This document shows, one piece after another, positions 9,362 to 19,600 of a DNA stretch of 64,000 nt. Origin of the DNA: Lysobacter sp. 5GHs7-4 (GTDB lineage Bacteria; Pseudomonadota; Gammaproteobacteria; Xanthomonadales; Xanthomonadaceae); assembly GCF_021284765.1 (NCBI RefSeq), contig NZ_CP089924.1, forward strand, positions 1,134,001 to 1,198,000, written 5' to 3'. Under the pieces are notes generated by a model. It did not search any database and was not told where the DNA came from. It saw nothing but the letters and a program-made list of their open reading frames with translations. Each line of letters begins with the position of its first letter. Positions within the stretch are counted from its first letter, which is position 1. The position numbers were made by a program, and so were the translations under genes.

Positions 9362-10294
9362 TCAATCGCTGTCGCGCCGGCCTTGCTTGTAGGGCGACAC
9401 CTGTCCCGGCGGACGGCGCTTGAAGCGGCGATGGATCCACAGGTACTGGCTGGGCGCCTCGCGCACCATGGCCTCGATCTGCGCGTTCACGCGCGCGCTG
9501 TCGGCGGTGGCGTCGGCGGACGGAAACTCCGCCAGCGGCGCACCCAGGCGCAGCACGTAGTCGCCGCCCTCGCGGCGATGGAAGAACGGCACCACCGCGC
9601 AGCCGCTGAGGCGGGCGAATTGGTGGGTGGCGGTGATGGTCGCCGCCGGCACGCCGAAGAACGGCGCGAACACCGTGTCCTTGCCGCGCATGTCCTGGTC
9701 GGGCGCGTACCACAGGAAACCGCCCTGCTTGAGGTGGCGCATCGCCGGGCGGATCTCTTCGTTGGTGTACATGGCCGCGGCGTAGCGCAGGCGCCCGCGC
9801 TTGACCGCCCACTCGAACACCGGGCTGCGATGGCGGCGGTACATGCCGGCCAGCGGTAGGTGGTCGCACATCAGCCGGCCGCACATCTCCAGGGTCATGA
9901 AATGGCCGGAGATCAACAGCACGCCGCGCCCCTGCGCGCGCACCTCGTCCAGCAGCTCCAGGCCCTCGATGCGCACCGTGCGCCGCATCGGCGCGACCGA
10001 TCCCCACCAGGCGCGCGCGAACTCGAACAGGCCGATGCCCAGGTCGCGGAAACTCTCGCGCAGCATGCGTTCGCGCTCGACCTCGCTCTTGTCGGGATAG
10101 CACAGGGCCAGATTGATCCGCGCCGCGCGCCGGCGCTCGCCGGCCACGACGAAGGCGAAGGCGCCGAACAGCCGGCCCAGCGCGCGCTGCAGCGGCCATG
10201 GCAGTCGTGCGCCCAGGCACATGCCGGCCAGGGCCAGCCACATCGGCCAATGGCGGGGACCGCGCGGGGGCGGGGGCAGCGGGGTTGCGCTCAT
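9362..10294 (-). CDS. Lysophospholipid acyltransferase family, lipid A lauroyl acyltransferase LpxL/HtrB-like
   Basis: 310 residues. An N-terminal membrane anchor (WLALAGMCLGARLPWPLQRALG) is followed by the H-x4-E catalytic motif in LLISGHFMTLEMCG. Further LpxL blocks are YRRHRSPVFEW, WYAPDQDMRGKDTVFAPFFG and QYLWIHRRFKRRP near the C-terminus. These enzymes move an acyl chain from acyl-ACP to the Kdo2-lipid A precursor at the inner membrane. It is divergent from waaA, which supplies Kdo to the same precursor. The acyl chain specificity is not visible. Confidence 0.88.
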   Translation of the reverse strand: MSATPLPPPPRGPRHWPMWLALAGMCLGARLPWPLQRALGRLFGAFAFVVAGERRRAARINLALCYPDKSEVERERMLRESFRDLGIGLFEFARAWWGSVAPMRRTVRIEGLELLDEVRAQGRGVLLISGHFMTLEMCGRLMCDHLPLAGMYRRHRSPVFEWAVKRGRLRYAAAMYTNEEIRPAMRHLKQGGFLWYAPDQDMRGKDTVFAPFFGVPAATITATHQFARLSGCAVVPFFHRREGGDYVLRLGAPLAEFPSADATADSARVNAQIEAMVREAPSQYLWIHRRFKRRPPGQVSPYKQGRRDSD

Positions 10295-10437
10295 GACCGA
10301 TAGTTTAGAGGCCCGGCGTCGCGACGCGGTCGCCCAACCGCGTCGCGTGCGCGCAAAACGGCCGATCGGTGGCCGATCCGCGACCTTTCACACCGTCGAT
10401 GACCGTGGCGCGGGTACGGAACGTTATCCTTAGGCGC

Positions 10438-11733
10438 ATGCAGAGGGACTATATCGAGCGCCTGTTGCGCGGCCTGTACTCGGTCGCGCTGTATCTGTTG
10501 GCGCCGGTCACGGTCTATCACCTGATCTGGCGCGGCTTCCGCCAGCCGGCCTACTTCCAGCGCTGGCTGGAGCGTTACGCGATCTACCGCGGACCGGCCC
10601 ACCAGCGCACGCTGTGGCTGCACGCGGTGTCGGTGGGCGAGGTCAACGCGGCGATCCCGCTGGTCAACGCCTTGCGCCGCGGCCGTCCCGACCTGCGCCT
10701 GCTGGTGACCACGATCACGCCGACCGGCTCGGACCGCGCGCGCGCGGCCTGGGGCGACGGCGTCGAGCACGTCTACCTGCCCTACGACCTGCCTGGCGCG
10801 GTGTCGCGTTTCCTCCAGCACCATCGGCCCTGCGCGGGGCTGATCATGGAAACCGAACTCTGGCCCAGCCTGCTGTTCGGCTGCCGCGATCGCGGCATTC
10901 CCACCTACATCGTCAATGCGCGCCTGTCGGAACGCTCACTGCGCGGTTATCGCGTGCTGGCGCCGCTGGTCGCGCGCGCGCTGCGCACGGTGCATGCGGT
11001 GGCGGCGCAATCGCGCGCCGACGGCGAGCGCTTCGTGCGTCTGGGCGCGCGGCCGGAGCAGATCGTCGAGACCGGCAATCTCAAGTTCGACGTGACCGTG
11101 CCGGAGGCGCTGGACGAGTTCGCGGCCGAATGCCGTCGTCACAGCGGGACGCGGCCGGTGTGGATCGCCGCCAGCACGCACGAGGACGAGGAAGCGGCGG
11201 TGATTTCGATCCACCGCCGCCTGCGCGCGCGTTTCCCGGAGTTGTTGCTGCTGTGGGCGCCGCGCCATCCCGAGCGTTTCCGGGTGGTGGCCGAATCGGC
11301 GCGCGCGGTCGGCTGGACGGTATCGACGCGTTCGCGCGTGCGCTGGCCGCAGTACGGCGACGACGTGTTCGTGATCGACACGCTGGGCGAGCTGATGTGT
11401 TTCTACGCCGGCGCCGACGTGGCCTTCGTCGGCGGCAGTCTGCAGGCGATCGGCGGGCACAATCTGCTGGAGCCGGCGGCTACCGGCACGCCCATCGTGA
11501 CGGGGCCGCATCTGCACAATTTCGTCGAGATCGCGGAACGGCTGCAGGCGGCTGGGGCTTTGCGCATCGGTGAGGATGCGGATGCGGTGCAGGTGGAGCT
11601 CGAGCGTTTGCTGGCCGATCCGGCGGAGCGGGCGCAGATGGTGGCGGCGGGGCGTGCCTTGGTCGAGTTGGGGCGGGGGGCGTTGGCGAAGACGATCGCG
11701 CTGCTGCAGCCGGCGTTGCCGCCGCAGGGTTGA
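10438..11733 (+). CDS. waaA: 3-deoxy-D-manno-octulosonic acid (Kdo) transferase
   Basis: 431 residues (E. coli WaaA has 425). It transfers Kdo from CMP-Kdo to lipid IVA at the inner membrane. The N-terminal anchor LLRGLYSVALYLLAPVTVYH is followed by the GT30 catalytic region WLHAVSVGEVNAA with the conserved Glu. Further family blocks are METELWPSLLFGCRDRGIP, NARLSERSLRGY, and the C-terminal GGSLQAIGGHNLLEPAATGTP. The ATG at 10438 begins the conserved anchor, and the extension to 10369 is unconserved. An intergenic repeat follows directly. Confidence 0.95.
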   Translation: MQRDYIERLLRGLYSVALYLLAPVTVYHLIWRGFRQPAYFQRWLERYAIYRGPAHQRTLWLHAVSVGEVNAAIPLVNALRRGRPDLRLLVTTITPTGSDRARAAWGDGVEHVYLPYDLPGAVSRFLQHHRPCAGLIMETELWPSLLFGCRDRGIPTYIVNARLSERSLRGYRVLAPLVARALRTVHAVAAQSRADGERFVRLGARPEQIVETGNLKFDVTVPEALDEFAAECRRHSGTRPVWIAASTHEDEEAAVISIHRRLRARFPELLLLWAPRHPERFRVVAESARAVGWTVSTRSRVRWPQYGDDVFVIDTLGELMCFYAGADVAFVGGSLQAIGGHNLLEPAATGTPIVTGPHLHNFVEIAERLQAAGALRIGEDADAVQVELERLLADPAERAQMVAAGRALVELGRGALAKTIALLQPALPPQG

Positions 11734-11784
11734 CCGCGGTTCGCTGTCTTCGCTTGCTGTCGGTGCTCTGGGTAGGAGCGGCGT

Positions 11785-11808
11785 CCCACAGGGATTTCCT
11801 TCGGTCAT
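11785..11808. repeat. 24-base insert inside a REP unit
   Basis: Uninterrupted REP units read GGAGCGGCGT directly followed by AAGCCGCGA (compare 3158-3178). Here 24 bases containing GGGATTTCCTTCGGTCA separate those halves. Nearly the same sequence, with AGGATTTCCTTCGGTCA, is inserted at 12011-12032 in a different context. Confidence 0.7.
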
Positions 11809-12010
11809 AAGCCGCGACCGCGAATCCCGGCTATTGCGCTTCTCCGGTTCTGATGGCCTCCAAACTACGGCGTCGCGCTTTTAGCTCCCTCCTTTGACAA
11901 AGGAGGGTTGGGGAGGATTTGCTGTTGCTGTTGCTCTGCTTCTTTGGCTCGAAGGTCAAAGGCTTCCGCCTGCTGCGCATGCGGGTCACTTTCTCTTGCT
12001 GACCCAAGAG

Positions 12011-12032
12011 TCCATAGGATTTCCTTCGGTCA
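12011..12032. repeat. 22-base insert inside module copy 2
   Basis: Copies 1 and 3 read CCCAAGAGAAAGTA without a break. Copy 2 has TCCATAGGATTTCCTTCGGT plus CA between CCCAAGAG and AAAGTA. This removes pairing of an ACTTTCTCTTG/CAAGAGAAAGT hairpin that the other copies could form. The insert resembles that at 11785-11808. Confidence 0.7.
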
Positions 12033-12214
12033 AAAGTAACCAAAGAGAAGGGTCTGAGCCAGGAGCTCCCGTGTGGCTTCGGTTCTGGCGCGGGGATTTT
12101 TCGATAAGACATCCCTGTCTTATCGAAAAACGGCGCGCGTCCTGCGCGCCGCCCTCCGGGTCTACGGTTGGTCGTGTGGCTTCGGTTCTATGGACTTCAA
12201 TGCCGGAGCAAACT

Positions 12215-12272
<58 letters not shown>

Positions 12273-12429
12273 CACGGAGAAATCTGTTGCGATGGCGGAT
12301 GCCGCTTTCTGTGGGAGCGGCGTGAGCCGCGATTTCGTCGTTGCGTACGGCCGCGCGGCGATCCCTGAGCGGTGACGGCCACGCCCGCCGTAGGATGCGC
12401 TTACCGTTTTGCCGACGGTCGCGCAAAAG

Positions 12430-12456
12430 AAAACCGCCGGACATGCCGGCGGTTTT
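12430..12456. terminator. Bidirectional intrinsic terminator downstream of tolC
   Basis: AAAACCGCCGG (12430-12440) pairs with CCGGCGGTTTT (12446-12456) around ACATG. On the minus strand the stem is followed by CTTTT, and on the plus strand the right arm ends in TTTT. It lies 28 bases past the tolC stop and would end that transcript. Confidence 0.85.
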
Positions 12457-12484
12457 CGTTGTCGCTGCGTGCTGCGCCTACGGC

Positions 12485-13894
12485 TTAGTTCTGGCCGCCG
12501 CTGGGGTCGAACTTGGTGGCCGGTTCGGCGGTCAGCAGGCGGTTGATGTCCTGCACGTCGGCCACGTCGAGGGTGCCGGCGGCCTGTTCCAGCAGCAGGC
12601 GGTTCTGCAGGTAGTTGTACTTGGCCTGCGCGTAGGCCTGCTGCGCGGTGAACAGGTTCTGCTGGTTGATCAACACGTCCAGCACGGTGCGGGTGCCGAC
12701 TTCCAGGCCGACCTGCGAGGCCTCGTAGGCGCTGCGGGCCGAGACCAGGGCCAGGCGACGGGCTTCGACTTCGCTCACGCCCGCGACCAGGGTCTGATAC
12801 GCGTTGCGCGCGTTGCGGACCAGGGCACGCTTCTGCTGTTCGAGTTCGTCGCCGGCCACGTCGCGCTGGGCCAGGGCCTGGCGCACGCCCGACTGGGTCG
12901 CGCCGCCGGCGAAGATCGGCACCGACAGGGTGATGCCCAGGTTGGGGCCGCGGCCTTCGCTGTCGCTTTCGAAGGTGTTGCCGCCGAAGGTGCGGTCGGA
13001 CCAGCTTTTGCTCTTGTCGTAGCCGCCGGTCAGGTACAGGGTCGGCCAGTGGCCCGAGCGCGCGGTCTCGACGTCGGCTTCGGCCGACTGCACCTGGAAT
13101 TCCTTGGCGCGCAGGGCCGGGTTGTTCTCGATCGCGGTCTGCACCCAGCCTTCCACGCCCTGCGATTCCGGCAGCGCCGGCTTGAAGTCGTCCGGCAGGC
13201 CCTTGAGGTTGCGGATCGGCTGGCCGGTGATTTCGCTCAGCGCCTGGTAGGCGTCTTCGACCGCGTTGCGCACCAGGATGGTGTTGGCGCGGGCGTTGTC
13301 GTACTGGGCGCGGGCTTCGTGCACGTCGGTGATCGGCGCCAGGCCGACTTCCAGGCGCTTGGACGCGTAATCGAACTGCTTCTTCAGCGCGGTCTCGGCC
13401 GCTTCGGCCGCGGCCAGCGTTTCCAGCTGCACCAGCACGTTGAAGTAGGCCGCCGAGGTGCGCGTGATCAGGGTGTCGCCGGCCGATTCGAGCTGAAAGT
13501 CGGCGGCCTGGCTGAGCGCGTTGCGGCTCTTGAGCGTGGTGAAGCGGCTGCGGTCGTAGACCATCTGCCGCAGGTCCACGCCGTAGCTGCGCGTGGTCGT
13601 CTCGGTGGTCAGGTTGCCGGCCACTTCGACCGGATTGGTCGGGTCGCTGTTGTCGGTAAAGCTGGGCGCGGTGTTGCGCGACTTGCTCAGCGTGGCCGCA
13701 CCCGTGAGCGACGGCAGCAATGCCGCGCGCGCCTGCACCGCGCCTTCCTTGGTGGCCAGGCGGCTGGATTCGGCGGCCGACAACTGCGGGTCGCCGTTAC
13801 GGGCCAGCTCGTAGGTCTGCAACAGGTCTTCGGCCGAGGCGACGGCCGGCAGCAGGGCGACAACGAGGGCGAGAACGAGTGGGCGGCGGATCAT
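12485..13894 (-). CDS. tolC: TolC family outer membrane efflux channel
   Basis: 469 residues with a signal peptide (MIRRPLVLALVVALLPAVASA). The sequence has the duplicated TolC architecture with alternating coiled-coil helices. Examples are YELARNGDPQLSAAESSRLATKEG near the N-terminus and YEASQVGLEVGTRTVLDVLINQQ in the second repeat, the latter a hallmark of TolC proteins. It forms the outer membrane exit duct for RND, MFS or type I systems. An RND adaptor and permease pair without its own outer membrane gene lies 1.6 kb away at 15512-19814. Pairing with it is plausible but not shown. Confidence 0.93.
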   Translation of the reverse strand: MIRRPLVLALVVALLPAVASAEDLLQTYELARNGDPQLSAAESSRLATKEGAVQARAALLPSLTGAATLSKSRNTAPSFTDNSDPTNPVEVAGNLTTETTTRSYGVDLRQMVYDRSRFTTLKSRNALSQAADFQLESAGDTLITRTSAAYFNVLVQLETLAAAEAAETALKKQFDYASKRLEVGLAPITDVHEARAQYDNARANTILVRNAVEDAYQALSEITGQPIRNLKGLPDDFKPALPESQGVEGWVQTAIENNPALRAKEFQVQSAEADVETARSGHWPTLYLTGGYDKSKSWSDRTFGGNTFESDSEGRGPNLGITLSVPIFAGGATQSGVRQALAQRDVAGDELEQQKRALVRNARNAYQTLVAGVSEVEARRLALVSARSAYEASQVGLEVGTRTVLDVLINQQNLFTAQQAYAQAKYNYLQNRLLLEQAAGTLDVADVQDINRLLTAEPATKFDPSGGQN

Positions 13895-13915
13895 GCGGCT
13901 TCCTTGACGTTCGGT

Positions 13916-14572
13916 TCAGAACTCGAAGACGGGCTTGGGCGCCGCGCCGACGAGATAGGGGAGGTCGGTTTCGAACAACGATTGGATGCGGCGAGCGTTG
14001 ACTTCGTTGCGCACCAGCACCGCTTCCATCGCCGGGGAGCGGCCGTGGACCACGAACAGGCGTCCGCCCGGCTGCAGCCAGTCGTAGAAATGCGGCGGAA
14101 TGTCGGCGACCGCGCCGGTGACGCAGATCGCGTTGTAGCGGCGTTCGCTGCGCCAGGCGTAGGCGTCGGCGACCACCACCTGGGCGTTGTCCACCGACTG
14201 CCCGGACAGGCGCGCGCGGGCGGCGTCGGCGAGGTCGGCGTGGATCTCCAGGCTGGTCACTTCGCGCGTCAGGCGGCCCAGGCAGGCGGTCAGATAGCCG
14301 CTGCCGGTGCCGATCTCGAGCACGTCGTCGGTGGGGTCCAGCTCCAGCGAATGCAGGGTGCGGCCTTCCAGCACCGGCTTCATGGTGAACTCGCCGTGGC
14401 CCAGCGGCAGGGCCAGGTCGGCGTAGGCCAGGTTGCGGTGCGCGGCGGGCACGAAGGCCTCGCGCGGCAGCGCCGCCAGCACGTCGAGTACGCGCGGGTC
14501 GAGCACGTCCCAGGGCCGAACCTGTTGTTCGACCATCAGTTCACGTGCTTTGGCGTAATCGATCGTAGTCAT
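13916..14572 (-). CDS. Protein-L-isoaspartate O-methyltransferase family protein
   Basis: 218 residues. The SAM-binding motif I is DDVLEIGTGSGYLTACLGRL, and the upstream PCMT block is MVEQQVRPWDVLDPRVLDVLAALPREAF. Canonical Pcm methylates isoaspartyl residues to start their repair. Homologues of this shorter type next to tolC are common in proteobacteria and may have another substrate. The ATG at 14572 begins MTTIDYAKARELMVEQQVRP, and the extension to 14629 is basic and unconserved. It lies 21 bases upstream of tolC on the same strand, so an operon is likely. Confidence 0.85.
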   Translation of the reverse strand: MTTIDYAKARELMVEQQVRPWDVLDPRVLDVLAALPREAFVPAAHRNLAYADLALPLGHGEFTMKPVLEGRTLHSLELDPTDDVLEIGTGSGYLTACLGRLTREVTSLEIHADLADAARARLSGQSVDNAQVVVADAYAWRSERRYNAICVTGAVADIPPHFYDWLQPGGRLFVVHGRSPAMEAVLVRNEVNARRIQSLFETDLPYLVGAAPKPVFEF

Positions 14573-14761
14573 TGGTTCTGGGTCTCGCGCGGGGAACGTA
14601 GGTCGAATTGCGGGCTTTGCAGCCGGCAATTCTACCGGTCTGGCGCGGCAGCCGGTGGATACAGGATGGCGGTTGCGGGCGCGGGGGACTGAGTGCCGGA
14701 AGTAACCAGGAGTGTCGTCACCAAGACTGGAGGCATTCGGCCGGCGCGCGGGGCCTGGGTT

Positions 14762-15433
14762 CTATCCATGGGACGGACCGCGGGCGTAGGCGCGCAGGAA
14801 CAGGTCCACCGAGGCCTGCAGGTGGGCGTCGGTCAGGGCCGGGTCGAAGTCGCCGCAGCCGAACACCAGCTGCGCGTGCGGCTCGCCCTTGAGCAGGGCG
14901 AAGAACTGCCCGGCGGCGCGCTCGACGTCGTCGATGGCCAGCTCGCCCATGCCGATGCGCCGGCGCAGCACGGCCGCGAACCCTTCGTGCACGCGGCGCG
15001 GACCGGCTTCCCAGAACATCGCCGGCAGCGGCGAACCGGCCAGCTGCGGCGAGCACAGAATGCGGTGGCCCTGGATCGCCTCGGGCCCGCTGACCATGGT
15101 CCAGAACGCCCGCGCGATGGTCATCAGGCGCTCGCGCAGCGGCGTGGCCGGCGAGGGCTCGAACAGCAGCGGCGGCAGGTTGCGCTCGCAATAGGTCTTC
15201 ACGGCCTCGGCGAACAGGGTCTCCTTGTCGCCGAAATGGCTGTAGACGGTCAGCTTGGAGACCCCGGCCTCGGCCGCGATCTGATCCATGCTGACGGCGT
15301 CGAAGCCGGACTGGGTGAACAAGCGCGAGGCGGCGTCGAGGATGGCGGCGCGCTTGCCCAGGTCTTTGGGGCGGCCCGGGCCGGCCGTCTTGGCGGGCTC
15401 GGGCGGGGGCGCGGTTTTGCGTGATGCGGTCAT
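14762..15433 (-). CDS. TetR/AcrR family transcriptional regulator
   Basis: 223 residues. The N-terminal TetR helix-turn-helix is AAEAGVSKLTVYSHFGDKET, preceded by the usual AAILDAASRLFTQSGFDAVSM. The C-terminal ligand domain resembles those of regulators of RND pumps. It is transcribed away from the RND adaptor gene across a 78-base gap that holds a dyad at 15472-15485, so it very probably represses the pump operon and perhaps itself. The inducer is unknown. Confidence 0.9.
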   Translation of the reverse strand: MTASRKTAPPPEPAKTAGPGRPKDLGKRAAILDAASRLFTQSGFDAVSMDQIAAEAGVSKLTVYSHFGDKETLFAEAVKTYCERNLPPLLFEPSPATPLRERLMTIARAFWTMVSGPEAIQGHRILCSPQLAGSPLPAMFWEAGPRRVHEGFAAVLRRRIGMGELAIDDVERAAGQFFALLKGEPHAQLVFGCGDFDPALTDAHLQASVDLFLRAYARGPSHG

Positions 15434-15471
15434 GGCGATAATACTAGACTAACGGGTTCGATATTTATACA

Positions 15472-15485
15472 GTACCGCCAGGTAC
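15472..15485. promoter_or_regulatory. Candidate TetR-type operator
   Basis: GTACC-GCCA-GGTAC is a dyad in the tetR/RND divergent region, flanked by AT-rich sequence (ATATTTATACA to the left) that could hold the -10 of the pump promoter. The position fits an autoregulated TetR site. It is inferred from symmetry and location only. Confidence 0.45.
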
Positions 15486-15511
15486 ATTAATTATCCCTGA
15501 GGTCACCCGCG

Positions 15512-16645
15512 ATGCGCAGCCGCACTCTTACCCCCGGACGCGCGCTGTCCGGCGTCGTTCTGATGCTGGCCCTGACCGCCTGCGGCCGCGATGCCGCCGC
15601 GCCCGAAGCGCCACGGCCGGTGCTGGTGACCCACCCCGGCGCCAGCGCCACCGGCGTGACCGCCTTCGCCGGCGAAGTGCGCGCGCGCCAGGAAAGCCCG
15701 CTCTCGTTCCGCGTCGGCGGCAACCTGATCGAACGCCGCGTCGACGTCGGCGCGCACGTGCAGGCCGGCGACTTGCTGGCGGTGCTGGACCCGGGCGATC
15801 TGCAGGCGCAGTCGCGCGCCGCGCAGGCGCAGTTGGCCGCGGCCGAAGCCGAACTCGGCCGCGCGCGCGCCGACCAGCAGCGTTTCGCCCGCCTCGCCGA
15901 CGACCAACTGGTCAGCCGCTCCAGCCTGGACGCGCAGAACGCGGCGGCGAAGGCGGCGCAGGGCCAGGTCAACGCCGCCCGCGCCAACCTCGACGTGGCG
16001 CGCAACCAAGCCCAGTACACCCAACTGCGCGCGCCGCGTGCCGGCGTGATCGCCACCCGCAGCGCCGAAGCCGGCCAGGTGCTGGGCGCCGGCCAGCAGG
16101 TGTTCGGCCTGGCCGCCGACGGCGTGCGCGAAATCGCCTTCGCGATTCCGGAAGGTGCGATCGCGCAGTTCAAGACCGGCCGCGCGGTGATGGTGGAGTT
16201 GTGGTCGCAGCCGGGCCAGCGCTGGCCGGGCACGGTGCGGGAGATCGCGCCGGCCGCCGATCCGGCCTCGCGCACCTACGCCGCGCGGGTCGCGGTCGAG
16301 GCGCCCGCCGGCAGTCTGGAGCTGGGCCAGAGCGCACGCGTCTACATCGTGCAGGACGGCAACGGCGGCGCGGGCCTGAGCGTGCCGCTGTCGGCGCTGC
16401 AGCGCGACGCGGGCGCGCCGGCGGTGTTCGTGGTCGACGCCCAAACCTCGACCCTCAAGCTGGTGCCGGTGCGGATCGGCCCCTACGGCGAGGACCGGGT
16501 GCCGGTGAACGGTGGCCTGAACGCGAACGACTGGGTGGTCGCCGCCGGCGGGCATCTGCTGCGCGCGGGCCAGAAGGTGGTGGCGGTGGATCGGGACAAC
16601 CGACCCGTCGCCGCAGCGCCCGTCGCCGCTACTGCCAAGCGCTGA
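15512..16645 (+). CDS. RND efflux periplasmic adaptor (membrane fusion protein), lipoprotein
   Basis: 377 residues with a lipoprotein signal (LMLALTAC, lipobox Cys near residue 26). The lipoyl/barrel-sandwich half-motif is LIERRVDVGAHVQAGDLLAVLD, and a coiled-coil hairpin follows (AAQAQLAAAEAELGRARADQ). It is completed by YTQLRAPRAGVIATRSAEAG, with beta-barrel and membrane-proximal domains to the C-terminus. It would link the permease at 16653 to an outer membrane channel. The permease starts seven bases after its stop. TGAGG lies about nine bases before the ATG. Confidence 0.92.
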   Translation: MRSRTLTPGRALSGVVLMLALTACGRDAAAPEAPRPVLVTHPGASATGVTAFAGEVRARQESPLSFRVGGNLIERRVDVGAHVQAGDLLAVLDPGDLQAQSRAAQAQLAAAEAELGRARADQQRFARLADDQLVSRSSLDAQNAAAKAAQGQVNAARANLDVARNQAQYTQLRAPRAGVIATRSAEAGQVLGAGQQVFGLAADGVREIAFAIPEGAIAQFKTGRAVMVELWSQPGQRWPGTVREIAPAADPASRTYAARVAVEAPAGSLELGQSARVYIVQDGNGGAGLSVPLSALQRDAGAPAVFVVDAQTSTLKLVPVRIGPYGEDRVPVNGGLNANDWVVAAGGHLLRAGQKVVAVDRDNRPVAAAPVAATAKR

Positions 16646-16652
16646 GGCGGCC

Positions 16653-19600
16653 ATGCGCTTCAATCTCTCCGAATGGGCGCTGCGTCACCGCAGCCTGATC
16701 GTCTACGCGATGCTGGTGATGGCCATCGCCGGCACCTTCTCCTACCTGCGCCTGGGCCGCAGCGAGGATCCGGCCTTCACCTTCAAGGTGATGGTGATCC
16801 GCACCCTGTGGCCCGGCGCCACCGCCGACGAGGTCTCGCGCCAGGTCACCGAGCGCATCGAAAAGAAGCTCATGGAAACCGGCCAGTACGAGTTCATCCG
16901 CTCGTACTCGCGCGCCGGCGAATCGCAGGTGATCTTCGGCGCGCGCGACTCGATGCACTCCAAGGACATCCAGCCGCTGTGGTACCAGGTGCGCAAGAAA
17001 GTCGGCGACATCCGCGCGACCCTGCCCAGCGACGTGGTCGGGCCGTTCTTCAACGACGAATTCGGCGACACCTTCGGCAACATCTATGCGCTGACCGGCA
17101 AGGGCTTCGACTACGCCGTCCTTAAAGACTATGCCGAGCGCGTGCAGCTGGCGCTGCAGGACAAGGCCGACGTCGGCAAGATCGAGCTGTTCGGCGTGCA
17201 GGACGAAAAGATCTGGGTCGAGCTGTCGAACGTGAAGCTGGCGACCTTGGGCGTGTCGGCCAACGCGGTCGGCGAGGCGCTGAACCAGCAGAACACGCTG
17301 GCGCCGGCCGGCTTCTTCGAAACCGGCAGCACCCGCGTGGCGCTGCGCGTGGGCGGCCAGTTCAAGACCGTCGAGCAGATCCGCGAATTCCCGATCCGCG
17401 TCGGCGACCGCACCTTCCGCCTGGGCGACGTCGCCGAAGTGCGGCGCGGCTTTTCCGATCCGCCGGCGCCGCGCATGCGCTTCATGGGCGAGGACGCGAT
17501 CGGCATCGGCGTGTCGATGAAGGAAGGCGGCGACATCCTCAAGCTGGGCAAGACCCTGGAGGACGAGTTCGCGCGCCTGCAGAAGACCCTGCCCGCGGGC
17601 ATGGAGCTGCGCAAGGTCGCCGACCAGCCGGCGGCGGTGGACGAGTCGGTGGGCGAGTTCGTGCGCGTGCTGGCCGAGGCGGTGCTGATCGTGCTGCTGG
17701 TCAGCTTCTTCTCGCTGGGCTGGCGGACCGGCCTGGTGGTGGCGCTGTCGATCCCGTTGGTGCTGGCGATGACCTTCGCCGCGATGCAGTTCTTCGGCGT
17801 CGGCCTGCACAAGATTTCGCTGGGCGCGTTGGTGCTGGCGCTGGGCCTGCTGGTGGACGACGCGATCATCGCGGTGGAGATGATGGCGATCAAGATGGAG
17901 CAGGGCTTCGACCGCATTCGCGCGGCCGCGTTCGCCTGGGACAGCACCGCGTTCCCGATGCTCACCGGCACCCTGATCACCGCGGCCGGCTTCCTGCCGA
18001 TCGCCACCGCCGCTTCCGGCACCGGCGAGTACACCCGCTCCTTGTTCCAGGTGGTGACGATCGCGCTGCTGGTGTCGTGGATCGCCGCGGTCGCCTTCAT
18101 TCCGTTCCTGGGCGACAAGCTGCTGCCCGACCACGGTCACGCCGCCGCGCTCAAGCCCGGTTCGCTGGCCGCGCGCTGGCATGCGCAACGCGCGCGCTGG
18201 GCGCAGCGTTACCCTGCGTTGTCGGACTTCATCGCGCCCGCGCCGCACGACGGCCAGGACCACGACCCTTACGCCAGCAAGTTCTACACCCGCTTCCGCA
18301 ACTGGGTGACCTGGTGCGTGCGCCGGCGCTGGCTGGTGATCGGCATCACCGTGGCCGCGTTCTTCCTGTCGGTGTTCATGTTCCGCTTCGTGCCGCAGCA
18401 GTTCTTCCCCGACTCGGTGCGTCCGGAGCTGATGGTGGACATGGAGCTGGCCGAGGGCAGCTCGCTGCGCCAGACCGCCGAACAGGCGCAGCGTCTGGAA
18501 GCCCTGCTCAAGCAGCGCAAGGATCTGACCAACTACGTGTCCTACGTCGGCACCGGCTCGCCGCGCTTCTACCTGCCGCTGGACCAGCAGCTGCCGGCCG
18601 CCAACTTCGCCCAGTTCGTGCTGATGCCCAAGGACGTGGCCGCGCGCGAAGCGATCCGCGAATGGGTGATCAAGGACGTGGTGCCGCGCTTCCCCGATCT
18701 GCAGCTGCGCGTGACGCGTCTGGAGAACGGGCCGCCGGTGGGCTATCCGGTGCAGTTCCGCGTGTCCGGCGAGCACATCGACCGCGTGCGCGCGATCGCC
18801 TACCAGGTGCGCGAAAAGATCCGCGCCAATCCGCACGTGATCAACGTGAACCTGGACTGGGACGAGCCGAACAAGGTCGTGCGCCTGCAGGTCGACCAGG
18901 AACGCGCCCGCGCGCTCGGGATCACCTCAGCGCAGCTGTCGCAGTTCCTGTCCAGCTCGCTGTCGGGCTCGCACATCAGCACCTACCGCGAGGGCAACGA
19001 GCTGATCGAGATGCTGTTGCGCGGCCCCACCGAGGAACGCCTGCAGTTGAACATGCTGGGCAGCCTGATGGTGCCAACCTCGAACGGCCGCGCGGTACCG
19101 CTGACCCAGATCGCCACGCTCGAGTACGGTTTCGAGGAAGGCATCATCTGGCACCGCGACCGCCAGCCGACCATCACCGTGCGCGCCGACATCTACGACG
19201 GCACCCAGCCGGCGACGGTGATGGGGCAGATCTCGCCGACCCTGGACGAGCTGCGCGCGCAGCTGCCTTACGGCTACTCGATCGACATCGGCGGCAGCGT
19301 CGAGGACTCGGCGCGCGGGCAGAACTCGATCATCGCCGGCATGCCGCTGTTCGTGTTCGCGGTGTTCACCCTGCTGATGCTGCAGCTGCGCAGCTTCTCG
19401 CGCAGCTTCATGGTGATGCTGACCGCGCCGCTGGGCCTGATCGGCGTGACCCTGTTCCTGCTGGTGTTCCGCGTGCCGTTCGGCTTCGTCGCCATGCTGG
19501 GCACGATCGCGCTGGCGGGCATGATCATGCGCAACTCGGTGATCCTGGTCGATCAGATCGAACAGGACCGCGCCGACGGCCACGAGCCCTGGCGCGCGAT

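Noticed and set aside
16629..18836. 735-codon minus-strand open frame opposite the RND permease
   Set aside because: It is a GC-rich antisense shadow: Gln, His and Arg rich with no domain or RBS, while the plus strand encodes an intact RND permease. The same holds for 27626-30613 (+), 60448-62904 (-), 53577-51579 on the plus strand and many others.
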